Source: Caulobacter sp. RHG1 (GTDB lineage Bacteria; Pseudomonadota; Alphaproteobacteria; Caulobacterales; Caulobacteraceae). From it: a stretch of DNA of 64,000 nt. The notes under the pieces were generated by a model. It did no database searches. It was not told where the DNA came from and was given only the letters and a program-made list of their open reading frames with translations. Each line of letters opens with the position of its first letter. The stretch's first letter is position 1. The DNA lies in assembly GCF_013181195.1 (NCBI RefSeq), contig NZ_SMZP01000005.1:372001-436000 (forward strand). The letters are read 5' to 3'. A program made the position numbers and the translations under genes. Shown piece by piece: positions 53,593-61,958 of this stretch.

Positions 53593-55329
53593 GTGGAATT
53601 TCTGACCAAGAAGAAACTCGGCTGGACGTTCGCCCTGGCGGTGCTGGTGCTGCTGAGCTTCGTCCTGCTGCGCAAGCCGCTGCTGCAGGGCACGGGCTGG
53701 AACCATAGCTACTTCTTCAACTCGGCCTGGATCCTGGAGTTCGACGACGCCCTCAAGCGCGGGATCTTCCCGCCGCGCTGGCTGCATGGCGCCTTCGGGG
53801 GCATGGGCGCGCCATCGTTCTATTACTACCCGCCGCTGGCCTTCTACATCACCGCGGTCGTGGCCTTCTTCTCGGAGTCGAAGCTGGCCTATGCGCACAT
53901 CGCCGCGTGGGGCGGGTTCTACATGACCCTGGCCTCGGGCCTGACCATGTTCGCCTGGCTGCGCCGGCAGACAGGCGAGATCCTGGCCCTGGCCGCGGCC
54001 GTCGCCTACATCCTCGCGCCCTATCATCAGGTCGACTATTTCGTGCGCGGCTCGATGGGCGAGACCGTGGCCTACATCGTGCTGCCGTTGCTGGCCCTGT
54101 GCCTGCAGGGCGCAGCGGCGACGCCGCGCTCGACCGCCAGCGCCCGCGTCTGGATCGCGGGCCTGGCCGTGACCTACGCCCTGCTGATCCTGTCGCATCT
54201 GACCACCCTGCTGCTGGTCTCGATCACCCTGCTGCCGATCTACGGCCTGAACCTGGTGTTCCAGGCCCCGGTCGGCGAGCGCAAGGCCGCCTTCCTGCGC
54301 TGCGTCGCCGGCGGCGCCCTCGGCATCGCCCTGGCCGCCAGCTACCTGGGACCAGCGGCCTTCATGCAGAAGTACGCCTCGCTGGAGTGGATGTCGGTCG
54401 GGGTCTATGAGCCCCATCGCTGGACCCTGTTCCAGTGGTCGCTGTGGCCCAGCCCGGACTTCGCCCTGTCGATGGCCCTCCTCGGCTGGGGGACCGGCGC
54501 CCTGGCCTTGGCGGCGATGCTGGCCGTGGCCGGCAAGGACCTGTCGCCGCGCATGAAGGACGCCCTGGCCCTGGGCGCCTCGGTGCTGCTGGCCGTGCTC
54601 TTCTACGCCCTGCCCTGGGTCTGGCAGGGGCCGCTGGGCAAGGTCCAGTTCCCGTTCCGCCTGCTGGTCGGCATGGAGTTCGCCGCGATCGCCGCGGTAT
54701 TCCTGGCCTTGGCCTCAGGCCGCTGGCTGCGCCTGCTGGTCCTGGTCCCGCTGGCCCTGATCCCGATCGAGCGCGGCTATCGCCTGCAGGTCCCCGGCAT
54801 CGTCATGCACGAAGCCCAGTCGGGCGAGATCGACGCCAATGTCGTCACCCGCATCGCCATCCGCCGCGCGCCCGACGAGCACCTGCCGGCCGGCTTCGAT
54901 CCCGCCACGCCGCGCTTCACGGCCGATTCCATCGGCTTTTCGAGCCTGCTGGCCATGCCGCTGGCCACCCCGCTGGGCCCGGCGAAGATCGGCCCCGCCG
55001 ACACGTTCCCGGACGGCAGCATGGCGGTCCAGGTCGACACCGCCCAACCGACCCGCATCGTGCTGCGCAGGTTCTATTTCCCCACCTGGGAGGTCGGCCG
55101 CGTGCAGGATGGCCCCGATCCGAAGGTCGCCTCCGAAGCCTATGGACCCGAGCGTCTGCTGTCGTTCGTGGCCGAGCCTGGCGTCCACACCTATCGGATC
55201 CGCATCGTCCGCTCGACGTTGGAGAAGGCAGCCGACACGATCTCGATCCTGGCTCTGCTGCTGGTCCTCTGGCTTGTGATCCCGGCTCTCGTGGAAGCGC
55301 TTAAAAAAATTCGCAAACCGGCTATATAG
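53593..55329 (+). CDS. Polytopic membrane protein, GT-C/PTPS-related type, unknown function
   Basis: Inner-membrane protein of 578 residues with about ten to twelve helices, a large periplasmic loop region (about 390-540, beta-rich with RFYFPTWEVGRVQ) and a last helix near 550. The early motif SFYYYPPLAFYI and the charged loop with FDDALKRGIFPPRW recall the PTPS-related/GT-C membrane families, some of which are glycosyltransferases. No function can be assigned. The start is GTG at 53593 with GGAGGGG four bases before it. It lies between two polyamine genes but behind a terminator. Confidence 0.7.
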   Translation: MEFLTKKKLGWTFALAVLVLLSFVLLRKPLLQGTGWNHSYFFNSAWILEFDDALKRGIFPPRWLHGAFGGMGAPSFYYYPPLAFYITAVVAFFSESKLAYAHIAAWGGFYMTLASGLTMFAWLRRQTGEILALAAAVAYILAPYHQVDYFVRGSMGETVAYIVLPLLALCLQGAAATPRSTASARVWIAGLAVTYALLILSHLTTLLLVSITLLPIYGLNLVFQAPVGERKAAFLRCVAGGALGIALAASYLGPAAFMQKYASLEWMSVGVYEPHRWTLFQWSLWPSPDFALSMALLGWGTGALALAAMLAVAGKDLSPRMKDALALGASVLLAVLFYALPWVWQGPLGKVQFPFRLLVGMEFAAIAAVFLALASGRWLRLLVLVPLALIPIERGYRLQVPGIVMHEAQSGEIDANVVTRIAIRRAPDEHLPAGFDPATPRFTADSIGFSSLLAMPLATPLGPAKIGPADTFPDGSMAVQVDTAQPTRIVLRRFYFPTWEVGRVQDGPDPKVASEAYGPERLLSFVAEPGVHTYRIRIVRSTLEKAADTISILALLLVLWLVIPALVEALKKIRKPAI

Positions 55330-55421
55330 CCGCCGCAACGAACCAAATCCCTTCGCCGGTCGCTCCGTCCCGGCGTGTTTTCGGGTCACGACGGGCGCTC
55401 ACCCTCAGAGGATACTCTGTC

Positions 55422-56474
55422 ATGAACGCTCCCGTTCCGAACAACCAGAAGGCCGAGCTGCTGCAGAACGTGGTCGAGCACATCGACATCACGTCGTTCG
55501 ACGCCCGCCCGATCATCGACTCGATGCGCAAGATGTCGTTCAGCTCGCGCGACACCGCCCGCGCCGCCGACATCTTCAACATGGCCCTGGCCGACAAGGC
55601 CTGCTCGCCGTGGCTGATCCTGGCCGGCTCGACCTCGGCCGGCGGCTGCATGCACGTGTACCGGGACATGGTGAAGAACGGCATGATCGACGCCGTGGTC
55701 GCCACCGGCGCCAGCATCGTCGACATGGATTTCTTCGAGGCCCTGGGCTTCAAGCACTATCAGGCCGCCGGCCCGGTCGACGACAACGTGCTGCGCGACA
55801 ACTATATCGACCGCATCTACGACACCTATATCGACGAGGAAGAGCTCCAGAACTGCGATCACACGATCCTGGAGATCTGCAACCGCCTGGAGCCGCGCGC
55901 CTATTCCTCGCGCGAGTTCATCTGGGAGATGGGCAAGTGGCTGAGCGAGGGCAACGCCAAGAAGCCCGGCTCGCTGATCCAGACGGCCTATGAAGAAGGC
56001 GTGCCGATCTTCTGCCCGGCCTTCGTCGACAGCTCGGCGGGTTTCGGCCTGGTCAAGCACCAGAAGGAACGCATCGCCGCCAAGCAGCCCTATCTGATGA
56101 TCGACGCGGTCGCCGACTTCCGCGAACTGACCGACATCAAGATCGCGGCCGGCACCACGGGCCTGTTCATGGTCGGCGGCGGCGTTCCCAAGAACTTCGC
56201 TCAAGACACCGTCGTCTGCGCCGAGATCCTCGGCGTCGAGGCCGACATGCACAAGTATGCCGTCCAGATCACGGTCGCCGACGTGCGCGACGGCGCCTGC
56301 TCGTCGTCGACGCTGAAGGAAGCCGCCTCTTGGGGCAAGGTCGACACCACCTTCGAACAGATGGTCTTCGCCGAAGCCACCACCGTGGTGCCGCTGATCG
56401 CCTCGGACGCCTATCACCGCGAAGCCTGGAAGGGCCGCGAGAAGCCGCGCTGGAACAAGCTGTTCGGCAAGTAA
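55422..56474 (+). CDS. Deoxyhypusine-synthase-like enzyme, probably homospermidine synthase
   Basis: A 350-residue member of the deoxyhypusine synthase family (NAD-binding Rossmann-like fold). The essential Lys of the enzyme intermediate is kept as Lys306 in ASWGKVDTT, and NAD-site wording is present (LAGSTSAGG; GGGVPKNF). Bacteria lack eIF5A, the DHS substrate. Bacterial DHS relatives have been shown to make homospermidine from two putrescines or from spermidine plus putrescine. Position close to an ornithine decarboxylase supports this. An AGAGGA site precedes the ATG. Confidence 0.85.
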   Translation: MNAPVPNNQKAELLQNVVEHIDITSFDARPIIDSMRKMSFSSRDTARAADIFNMALADKACSPWLILAGSTSAGGCMHVYRDMVKNGMIDAVVATGASIVDMDFFEALGFKHYQAAGPVDDNVLRDNYIDRIYDTYIDEEELQNCDHTILEICNRLEPRAYSSREFIWEMGKWLSEGNAKKPGSLIQTAYEEGVPIFCPAFVDSSAGFGLVKHQKERIAAKQPYLMIDAVADFRELTDIKIAAGTTGLFMVGGGVPKNFAQDTVVCAEILGVEADMHKYAVQITVADVRDGACSSSTLKEAASWGKVDTTFEQMVFAEATTVVPLIASDAYHREAWKGREKPRWNKLFGK

Positions 56475-56501
56475 GCTTGAACGTTCACGCTTGAAAATGC
56501 A

Positions 56502-56533
56502 GGGTCCCCGGACGCGAGTTCGGGGACCTTTTT
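56502..56533 (+). terminator. Intrinsic terminator after DHS-like gene
   Basis: GGTCCCCG (56503-56510) pairs with CGGGGACC (56521-56528), followed by five Ts. It lies two bases before the PAP2 gene start, so the downstream gene's translation start is packed directly against it. Confidence 0.85.
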
Positions 56534-56534
56534 C

Positions 56535-57314
56535 ATGCGTGCGATCTGGATCGGCCTGACGGCCCTGGCGCTCTCCAGCTGCGCCACCGCGCCTCATGGT
56601 ATCCAGGCCGAGCGCGGCCGCTACCTGGCCAAGGGCGCCTATGACGCCAAGGCCCTGTTGCCCGCCCCGCCCGCCAAGGGCACGCCGCTGGCGGAGCGCG
56701 ACCGCGAGATCTTCCACGCCACTCGCGCCCTGAAGGACACCCCGCGCTGGTCGCTGGCCCAGGCCGACAATGTCGAGGAGAACATCCTCACCGGCTATGC
56801 CTGCGCCCTGGGCGCCACCCCGACGCTGGAGGCCAATCCCAAGCTGGCCGCGCTGCTGCTGCGGATGAGCCGCGACGTGCGCCCCGCCGTCAGCGGTCCC
56901 AAACTGAAATACCGCCGCCCGCGCCCCTATCTGGCCGAAGGGGGCCCAATCTGCATCAAGCGCAGCCTGGGCCTGTCGATCGCCCCCGACTATCCGTCAG
57001 GCCACTCGACCTGGGGCTGGAGCGTCGGCCTGCTGCTAGCCGAGATCGCGCCCGACCGCGCTGACGCCATCCTGGCCCGCGCCAAGGCGTTCGGCGAAAG
57101 CCGCGTGGTGTGCGGCGTGCACAACATGAGCTCGGTCGAGGCCGGCGCCCAGAACGCCCGCAACCTGTTCGCCACCCTCAAGGCCTCGCCGACCTTCCAG
57201 GCCGACCTCGCCGCCGCCCGCGCGGAACTGGAAGCCGCCCGCGCCAGAGGCCCCACCCCGGACGCGGCGCGCTGCGAGGCCGACGCGGCGGTGCTGGCCC
57301 GGCCTCTCCTCTAG
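56535..57314 (+). CDS. PAP2/class A acid phosphatase-like lipoprotein, catalytic Asp missing
   Basis: A 259-residue lipoprotein (signal ending LSSC, lipidation Cys16) with the vanadium-chloroperoxidase/PAP2 fold. Motif 1 K123-x6-R130-P131 and motif 2 PSGH (154-157) are intact. Motif 3, SR-x5-H-x3-D, reads S189-R190 ... H196-N-M-S-S200, so Ser replaces the Asp that orients the nucleophilic His. Activity may be lowered or altered. It resembles PhoN-type periplasmic phosphatases. The start lies directly behind the upstream terminator, with no obvious separate promoter. Confidence 0.82.
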   Translation: MRAIWIGLTALALSSCATAPHGIQAERGRYLAKGAYDAKALLPAPPAKGTPLAERDREIFHATRALKDTPRWSLAQADNVEENILTGYACALGATPTLEANPKLAALLLRMSRDVRPAVSGPKLKYRRPRPYLAEGGPICIKRSLGLSIAPDYPSGHSTWGWSVGLLLAEIAPDRADAILARAKAFGESRVVCGVHNMSSVEAGAQNARNLFATLKASPTFQADLAAARAELEAARARGPTPDAARCEADAAVLARPLL

Positions 57315-57350
57315 CTTGCGCCGGAACGCTCGGCCCTCTACCTCTTGGCC

Positions 57351-57842
57351 ATGGCTCACGGCGAAACCTCCTGCGGACACGACCACCACCATCACGGCGT
57401 CGCCGGCGCGGCCCTGGCCGCTGAACTGGCCGCGGCCGAGGCCCGCTGCGTCGCCGCCGAGCAGCGCCTGACCGCCCCGCGCCGCCGGGTGCTGGAACAG
57501 CTGCTGCAGGCTGGCCAGCCGGTGAAGGCCTATGACCTGATCTCGACCTTCGGCGGCGAAGGCCCTCCCGCCAAGCCGCCGACCGTCTATCGCGCCCTCG
57601 ACTTCCTGGAGAAGCAGGGCTTCGCGCACCGGATCGAGAGCCTCAACGCCTATGTCGCCTGCCGCAAGGAAGCCGACGGCCACGCCGCGGCGTTCCTGAT
57701 CTGCGACTGCTGCGGCGCGACCCGCGAGATCGAGCCCGCCGCCAGCGCCGACATCATCACGGCCGGCGCCGCGGCCGGCTACGCCCTGACCGGCGTGACG
57801 ATCGAAGCCCACGGCCTCTGCGCCGACTGCCGGGGCGCCTGA
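57351..57842 (+). CDS. zur: Zinc uptake regulator Zur (Fur family)
   Basis: Fur-family repressor of 163 residues. It has an N-terminal His-rich segment (HGETSCGHDHHHHG), a winged helix (about 35-95, LTAPRRRVLEQLLQAG; PPTVYRALDFLEKQGFAHRIES) and a C-terminal domain with structural CxxC pairs (CDCCG near 120, CADC at the end) and FICDCCGATREIE, as in Zur. It should repress zinc uptake genes when zinc is sufficient. The frame opens at a TTG six bases upstream, but the ATG at 57351 is preferred. It lies convergent to a TonB receptor. Confidence 0.9.
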   Translation: MAHGETSCGHDHHHHGVAGAALAAELAAAEARCVAAEQRLTAPRRRVLEQLLQAGQPVKAYDLISTFGGEGPPAKPPTVYRALDFLEKQGFAHRIESLNAYVACRKEADGHAAAFLICDCCGATREIEPAASADIITAGAAAGYALTGVTIEAHGLCADCRGA

Positions 57843-57858
57843 CTTAAATCCATATGCG

Positions 57859-57893
57859 AAAAAGCCGCCGACGCAGGATGCGACGGCGGCTTT
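57859..57893. terminator. Bidirectional terminator between zur and TonB receptor
   Basis: AAAGCCGCCG pairs with CGGCGGCTTT across a short loop, with As before and Ts after, in the 104-bp gap between the convergent genes. Both strands show the hairpin plus T-run form. Confidence 0.75.
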
Positions 57894-57946
57894 GACGTGT
57901 TCGGCAGGACCGCATCGTCTTGTGACGACGCGGTCCCGGTACCCGA

Positions 57947-60307
57947 TCAATACTTCAGGCTGACTTCCAGGCCGAAGGTGCGCGGCTCGTTGAAGTTGGC
58001 GTAGTCGCCGATCGCGTTGGTGCCCGAGCGACCTTCCGTCGAGCGACGGTAGATGTAGTCGGCGTTGAGCAGGTTGCGCGACCAGACCGACAGGGTGATG
58101 TCCTGGCCGTCAGCCACGCGCCAGTTGGCGAGCGACGCGCGACCGTTGACCACGAAGGCGTCGTCCGTCTTCTGGTCCGACTGCTCGAAGCTCTGCGTGC
58201 CGGTCGAGAAGTTGGCGTCCAGGTGGAAGCGCAGGTCCGCAAAGCCCATCGGGTAGGTGTAGTCGACCGAGCCGCTCAGGGCGTGCTTGGGCGTGTAGAT
58301 GATATAGACCGGCTGGATCGTGCCGCAGGTCGGGCAGTTGGCCGACGCCGGGAAGGGGTTGCGGGCCGCCGGGACGTTGGTCTCGGTATAGGCGTAGGCG
58401 AACGATGCGCGAAGGCCGTCGGCCAGGCGCGCGTTCATGTCGAACTCGACGCCGCGGATGTCCGTCGTGCCCGGAGCGTTGACGGTTTCCACGGTGTTGC
58501 GGGTGTTGCCCGTGACGGGGTCCGGCGCGACCAGCGTGAATTCGATCTGGGTGTTCGTGCGGTCCATGTCGAACACGGCCAGGTTCACGTTCACGCGGTC
58601 GAACAGGAACGCCTTCAGGCCCAGCTCGAAGCTCTTGACCTCTTCCGACGCGAACGGCGCGTACGACAGCGAGCGCGAATTGGCGCCGCCGGCGCGATAG
58701 CCGGTCGAGTAGGTGCCGTACACGTTGACGCTGGGGGTCAGGTCATAGGCCACGGTGGCGACCGGGTCGAAGCGGTCTTCCTTCAGCTTGAAGCCGAAGT
58801 TACGGGCCGTGTTGCTGACCTTGTAGAGCGTGCCTTCCTTGTTGTCCCAGGTCTGACGGCCACCCAGGGTCAGCTTCAGCTGGTCGTTCAGGATCGGCGG
58901 CGTGTAGACGGTGTGGACGAAGATGCCCTTGCTTTCCGACTCGGCGACGCTGCCGCGGTCGATGGCGCGGAAGCCGCGGGTGATGCCGGCGGTGCGCGGG
59001 TCACGGACGACATAGGCGCCGTTCGAGCCGACATAGGTCAGCGAGCTAGGCGTCGCCGCCTCTTCCCAGGCCTTTTCGTAGAAGTAGTAGAGGCCGACCA
59101 CGTAGTCGAAGCGGCCTTCCAGGGCCGAGCCGACGAACTGGAATTCCTGGCTGCGCTGGAACTGGGCCATGTCCGACAGGCTGTAGCGCGAGAAGTTGCG
59201 CGCGGCGTTGCCTTCCGGAGCATTGGGCTGGAACACCGGCGGACGGTTCGGGCCGCCAGCGTTGTCGTACTGCTCGACCCACACGTCGCGATAGGCGGTG
59301 ATCGACCGGATATCCAGGTTCGGGTTCACTTCCCAGTTGATGTGCAGCGAGTGACCCGAGATCTCGTCGATGCTGTTCTGCTGCGGCACGCCGACGTCGG
59401 CGACCTTCTGGCGCTTGGTGTGGACGCCCACGCCGGGCGGCAGCGGCGAGATGGTGCCGCTGGGACGCGGGAACGCCGTCGAGACGGGCAGGTTCAGCGG
59501 GTTGTAGCTGACCAGCTGGCTGATGAACGGCGTGCTTTCGCTGTAGCCGCTGTCATAGGCGTAGAGGGCCGAGACGTTCGAGGTCGGCTTCCACAGGGCC
59601 GAGACGCGGATGCCGCGACGGTTCAGGTAGTTCCAGCCTTGCTGGCCCTGCATCGGGTTCTTGGTGGTGGCGTCGTGGCGCTGCAGGGCGCCGTCGATCT
59701 TGACGCTGAAACCGGCCACTTCGGGCAGGTCCAGGTGGCCATCGAAGTTGTAGCCGTTGAAGTTGCTGACGCCAGCGGTGGCGCGCAGGCCGTATTCGCC
59801 GGTCGGGCGACGGGTGACGAGGCTGACGGCGCCGCCTTCGGTGTTACGGCCAAACAGCGTGCCTTGCGGACCGCGCAGCACTTCGACGCGCTCGATGTCC
59901 AGCATGCCGGCGTTCAGGCCCTGCTGGCGGCCAAGGTACACACCGTCCAGATAGATGCCGACGCCCTGTTCGCGGGCGGGCTGGTTGGCGTCGTTGGGCA
60001 CGATGCCGCGGATGCCGACGGTCAGGGCGGTCGAGCGCGACTCGAAGGTGGTCATGCGCAGGGTCGGGACGCTGCTGGCGATGTCGAGCAGCGACTGGAC
60101 CTGGCCGTTCTTCAGCGTCTCGGCGTCGACGACGGCGATGGCGATCGGCGTGTCGCGCAGCTTGGTCTCGCGCTTGGTGGCCGTGACGATGACGCCGTCG
60201 ATGTTGGTGTCGAGGTCAGCCTCGTTCTCGGCGAAGGCCGCGCCCGGCAGAGCGATCAGAGCCACGCCGGCGAGAATGCTGCGACGGAAATTGGAATGGA
60301 ATTTCAT
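57947..60307 (-). CDS. TonB-dependent receptor (metal/siderophore-like)
   Basis: Outer-membrane transporter of 786 residues. A signal peptide (about 1-26, ending GAAFA) precedes a TonB-box-like DGVIVTATKRE, a plug (about 40-155, with DTPIAIAVVDAETLKNG and EVLRGPQGTLFGRNTEGGAV) and a barrel ending FGLEVSLKY. The FGRNTEGGAV wording is that of the large siderophore/unknown-substrate receptor class of sphingomonads and caulobacters. It is convergent with zur; no obvious Zur box was seen upstream. The substrate is unknown. Confidence 0.87.
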   Translation of the reverse strand: MKFHSNFRRSILAGVALIALPGAAFAENEADLDTNIDGVIVTATKRETKLRDTPIAIAVVDAETLKNGQVQSLLDIASSVPTLRMTTFESRSTALTVGIRGIVPNDANQPAREQGVGIYLDGVYLGRQQGLNAGMLDIERVEVLRGPQGTLFGRNTEGGAVSLVTRRPTGEYGLRATAGVSNFNGYNFDGHLDLPEVAGFSVKIDGALQRHDATTKNPMQGQQGWNYLNRRGIRVSALWKPTSNVSALYAYDSGYSESTPFISQLVSYNPLNLPVSTAFPRPSGTISPLPPGVGVHTKRQKVADVGVPQQNSIDEISGHSLHINWEVNPNLDIRSITAYRDVWVEQYDNAGGPNRPPVFQPNAPEGNAARNFSRYSLSDMAQFQRSQEFQFVGSALEGRFDYVVGLYYFYEKAWEEAATPSSLTYVGSNGAYVVRDPRTAGITRGFRAIDRGSVAESESKGIFVHTVYTPPILNDQLKLTLGGRQTWDNKEGTLYKVSNTARNFGFKLKEDRFDPVATVAYDLTPSVNVYGTYSTGYRAGGANSRSLSYAPFASEEVKSFELGLKAFLFDRVNVNLAVFDMDRTNTQIEFTLVAPDPVTGNTRNTVETVNAPGTTDIRGVEFDMNARLADGLRASFAYAYTETNVPAARNPFPASANCPTCGTIQPVYIIYTPKHALSGSVDYTYPMGFADLRFHLDANFSTGTQSFEQSDQKTDDAFVVNGRASLANWRVADGQDITLSVWSRNLLNADYIYRRSTEGRSGTNAIGDYANFNEPRTFGLEVSLKY

Positions 60308-60537
60308 CGGTTATCCCCTGTTATTGGGGACGACAGCTAAAGAGCCTTCATGCCAGAACCGACACGATTGCAAGAAGGTTAGACTTCAGTTTCAAGAAGA
60401 ACGACGTCACTGCACTTGGCGCGCAAGTACATTGAAACTCCAGTCTTTCTCCAAAATTCCCTCACCGCAAGATTACGCTCGACTATGGCCGAGCTTTTAG
60501 GGCGAGACTATGGCTTGAGAGTCTTCAGGCGCGGCGA

Positions 60538-61227
60538 TCAGGCCGCTTGCGGGTCCAGGCGATAGCCGCGGGCGCGCACATTGGCCAGCACGCCAGGCGC
60601 GCCGGCGTTCTCCAGCTTCTTGCGCAGATGGGCCAGGTGGCTGAGCACCGTGCTCTCCTTGGCGCCGCCACGCAGGCCGCACAGCGGGGCGAGGTCGGCG
60701 ATCGAGAACACATGCAGCGGCTGGCGGGCCATATGGGCCAGCAGATGGAACTCGGTCACGGTCAGCTCGATGCGCTGACGTCCGCGCGGCGCATCCAGCG
60801 TGACGATATAGTGCTCGGGATTGATCTCCAGCGGCCCGACCCGGAGGTAGGACGATCCCAGACCGACCTTGCAGCGGCGCAGGATCGACTGCGTTCGCGC
60901 GGTCAGCTCGGCCGGCGAAGTCGGCCCGACCACGCAGTCGTCAGCCCCGATCCGCAGCGCCTGCAGATTGTCGCCTGCCCGGCCGCCGTCCAGAACCATG
61001 ATGATCGGGGTGTCGCCCCGGCGGCGCAGCGCGCCCAGCACCTGCCACGCATCCTGACCCGCAATGCGGCTGTCCAGCACGACCAGGTCCGGGCGCAACG
61101 CCTCGTCCAGATCCAGCGCCTCGCGTCCCTCGACCGCCACGGCGGTGCGGAAGCCTTCACGGCGGAAGGCCTCGTCCAGCCCATCGGCGGCGGAACTGTC
61201 GGTCGCAAGAAGAACGAGCGCGCTCAT
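60538..61227 (-). CDS. Response regulator with degenerate receiver and winged-helix output
   Basis: A 229-residue OmpR-type protein. The receiver (1-115) keeps a phospho-acceptor-like Asp52 in VVLDSRI. It has only one acid at the metal site (LLATDSS), Leu79 in place of the conserved Thr and Gly101 in place of the conserved Lys (CVVGPTSP). Phosphorylation signalling is therefore doubtful. The output winged helix (about 130-225) includes LTVTEFHLLAHMARQPLHVFS and ESTVLSHLAHLRKKLE. It diverges from a canonical regulator/kinase pair. It may be a phosphorylation-independent DNA-binding regulator. Confidence 0.82.
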   Translation of the reverse strand: MSALVLLATDSSAADGLDEAFRREGFRTAVAVEGREALDLDEALRPDLVVLDSRIAGQDAWQVLGALRRRGDTPIIMVLDGGRAGDNLQALRIGADDCVVGPTSPAELTARTQSILRRCKVGLGSSYLRVGPLEINPEHYIVTLDAPRGRQRIELTVTEFHLLAHMARQPLHVFSIADLAPLCGLRGGAKESTVLSHLAHLRKKLENAGAPGVLANVRARGYRLDPQAA

Positions 61228-61301
61228 GGGCCCGACCTCTAGGAAGCGAACCTGAGTCGAAGCTGAGACAGCTGTCACGAATTCGGGCTAGATCGCTTTC
61301 C

Positions 61302-61958
61302 ATGCGCCTGCTGCTTGTCGAAGACGATCCGCACCTGGGGCCGGCGATGCGGCGGGCCCTCGAAGCCGACCGCTACGCCGTCGACCTGGCCGCCACCGCC
61401 GAGGACGCTTCGGCCATGGCGCGGGTGCATGACTATGGCGTTGTGCTGCTGGATCTTGGCCTGCCGGACGGCTCGGGCCTGGAGGTGCTGCGCGACATCC
61501 GCAATCGCTCGCGCACCCTGCCCGTCATCGTCGTCACCGCCCAGGATCGCGTCGCCCAGCGCATCGCCGGCCTGGACATGGGGGCCGATGACTATCTGGT
61601 GAAGCCGGTCGACATCGACGAACTGCTGGCCCGTGTGCGCGCCCAGCTGCGCCGCACCGAAGGCCGGGCCGACCAGCACCTGACAGCCCGCAACGTCAGC
61701 CTGGACCTGGCTGGCCGCGTGGCCTTCAGGGACGATCAGCCCGTAGCCCTGACCGCCAAGGAGTTCAAGCTGGCCGCCCTGCTGCTGCGCCGGGCCGGCG
61801 GCTTTGTCAGCAAGGAGGAGATCGACACGGCCCTCCACGCCGATGACACCGTGGTCAGCGCCAACGCCATCGAGGTCACCGTCTCCTCGATCCGTCGCAA
61901 GCTGGGAGCCGACTTCGTGATCACCGCGCGCGGCCTGGGCTACATGGCGCCGCGATGA
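61302..61958 (+). CDS. OmpR-family response regulator
   Basis: Two-component response regulator of 218 residues. The receiver has the acidic pocket (LLLVEDDPHL), phospho-Asp in VVLLDLGLPDGSG near 51, Thr in VIVVTAQDR near 79 and Lys in YLVKPVDIDE near 101. The winged-helix output has LTAKEFKLAALLLRRAGGFVSKEEI and NAIEVTVSSIRRKL. It resembles the TctD/QseB group. Its stop overlaps the kinase start by four bases. Confidence 0.91.
   Translation: MRLLLVEDDPHLGPAMRRALEADRYAVDLAATAEDASAMARVHDYGVVLLDLGLPDGSGLEVLRDIRNRSRTLPVIVVTAQDRVAQRIAGLDMGADDYLVKPVDIDELLARVRAQLRRTEGRADQHLTARNVSLDLAGRVAFRDDQPVALTAKEFKLAALLLRRAGGFVSKEEIDTALHADDTVVSANAIEVTVSSIRRKLGADFVITARGLGYMAPR

Noticed and set aside
58223..60340. 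Long plus-strand open frame opposite the TonB receptor
   Set aside because: No domains and biased composition; antisense shadow of a clear receptor. The same applies to frames at 5912-7696, 9211-11166, 13613-15142 and 26817-28877.
60308..60400. Zur box upstream of the TonB receptor
   Set aside because: GTTAT occurs twice, but not as an inverted repeat of Zur type.
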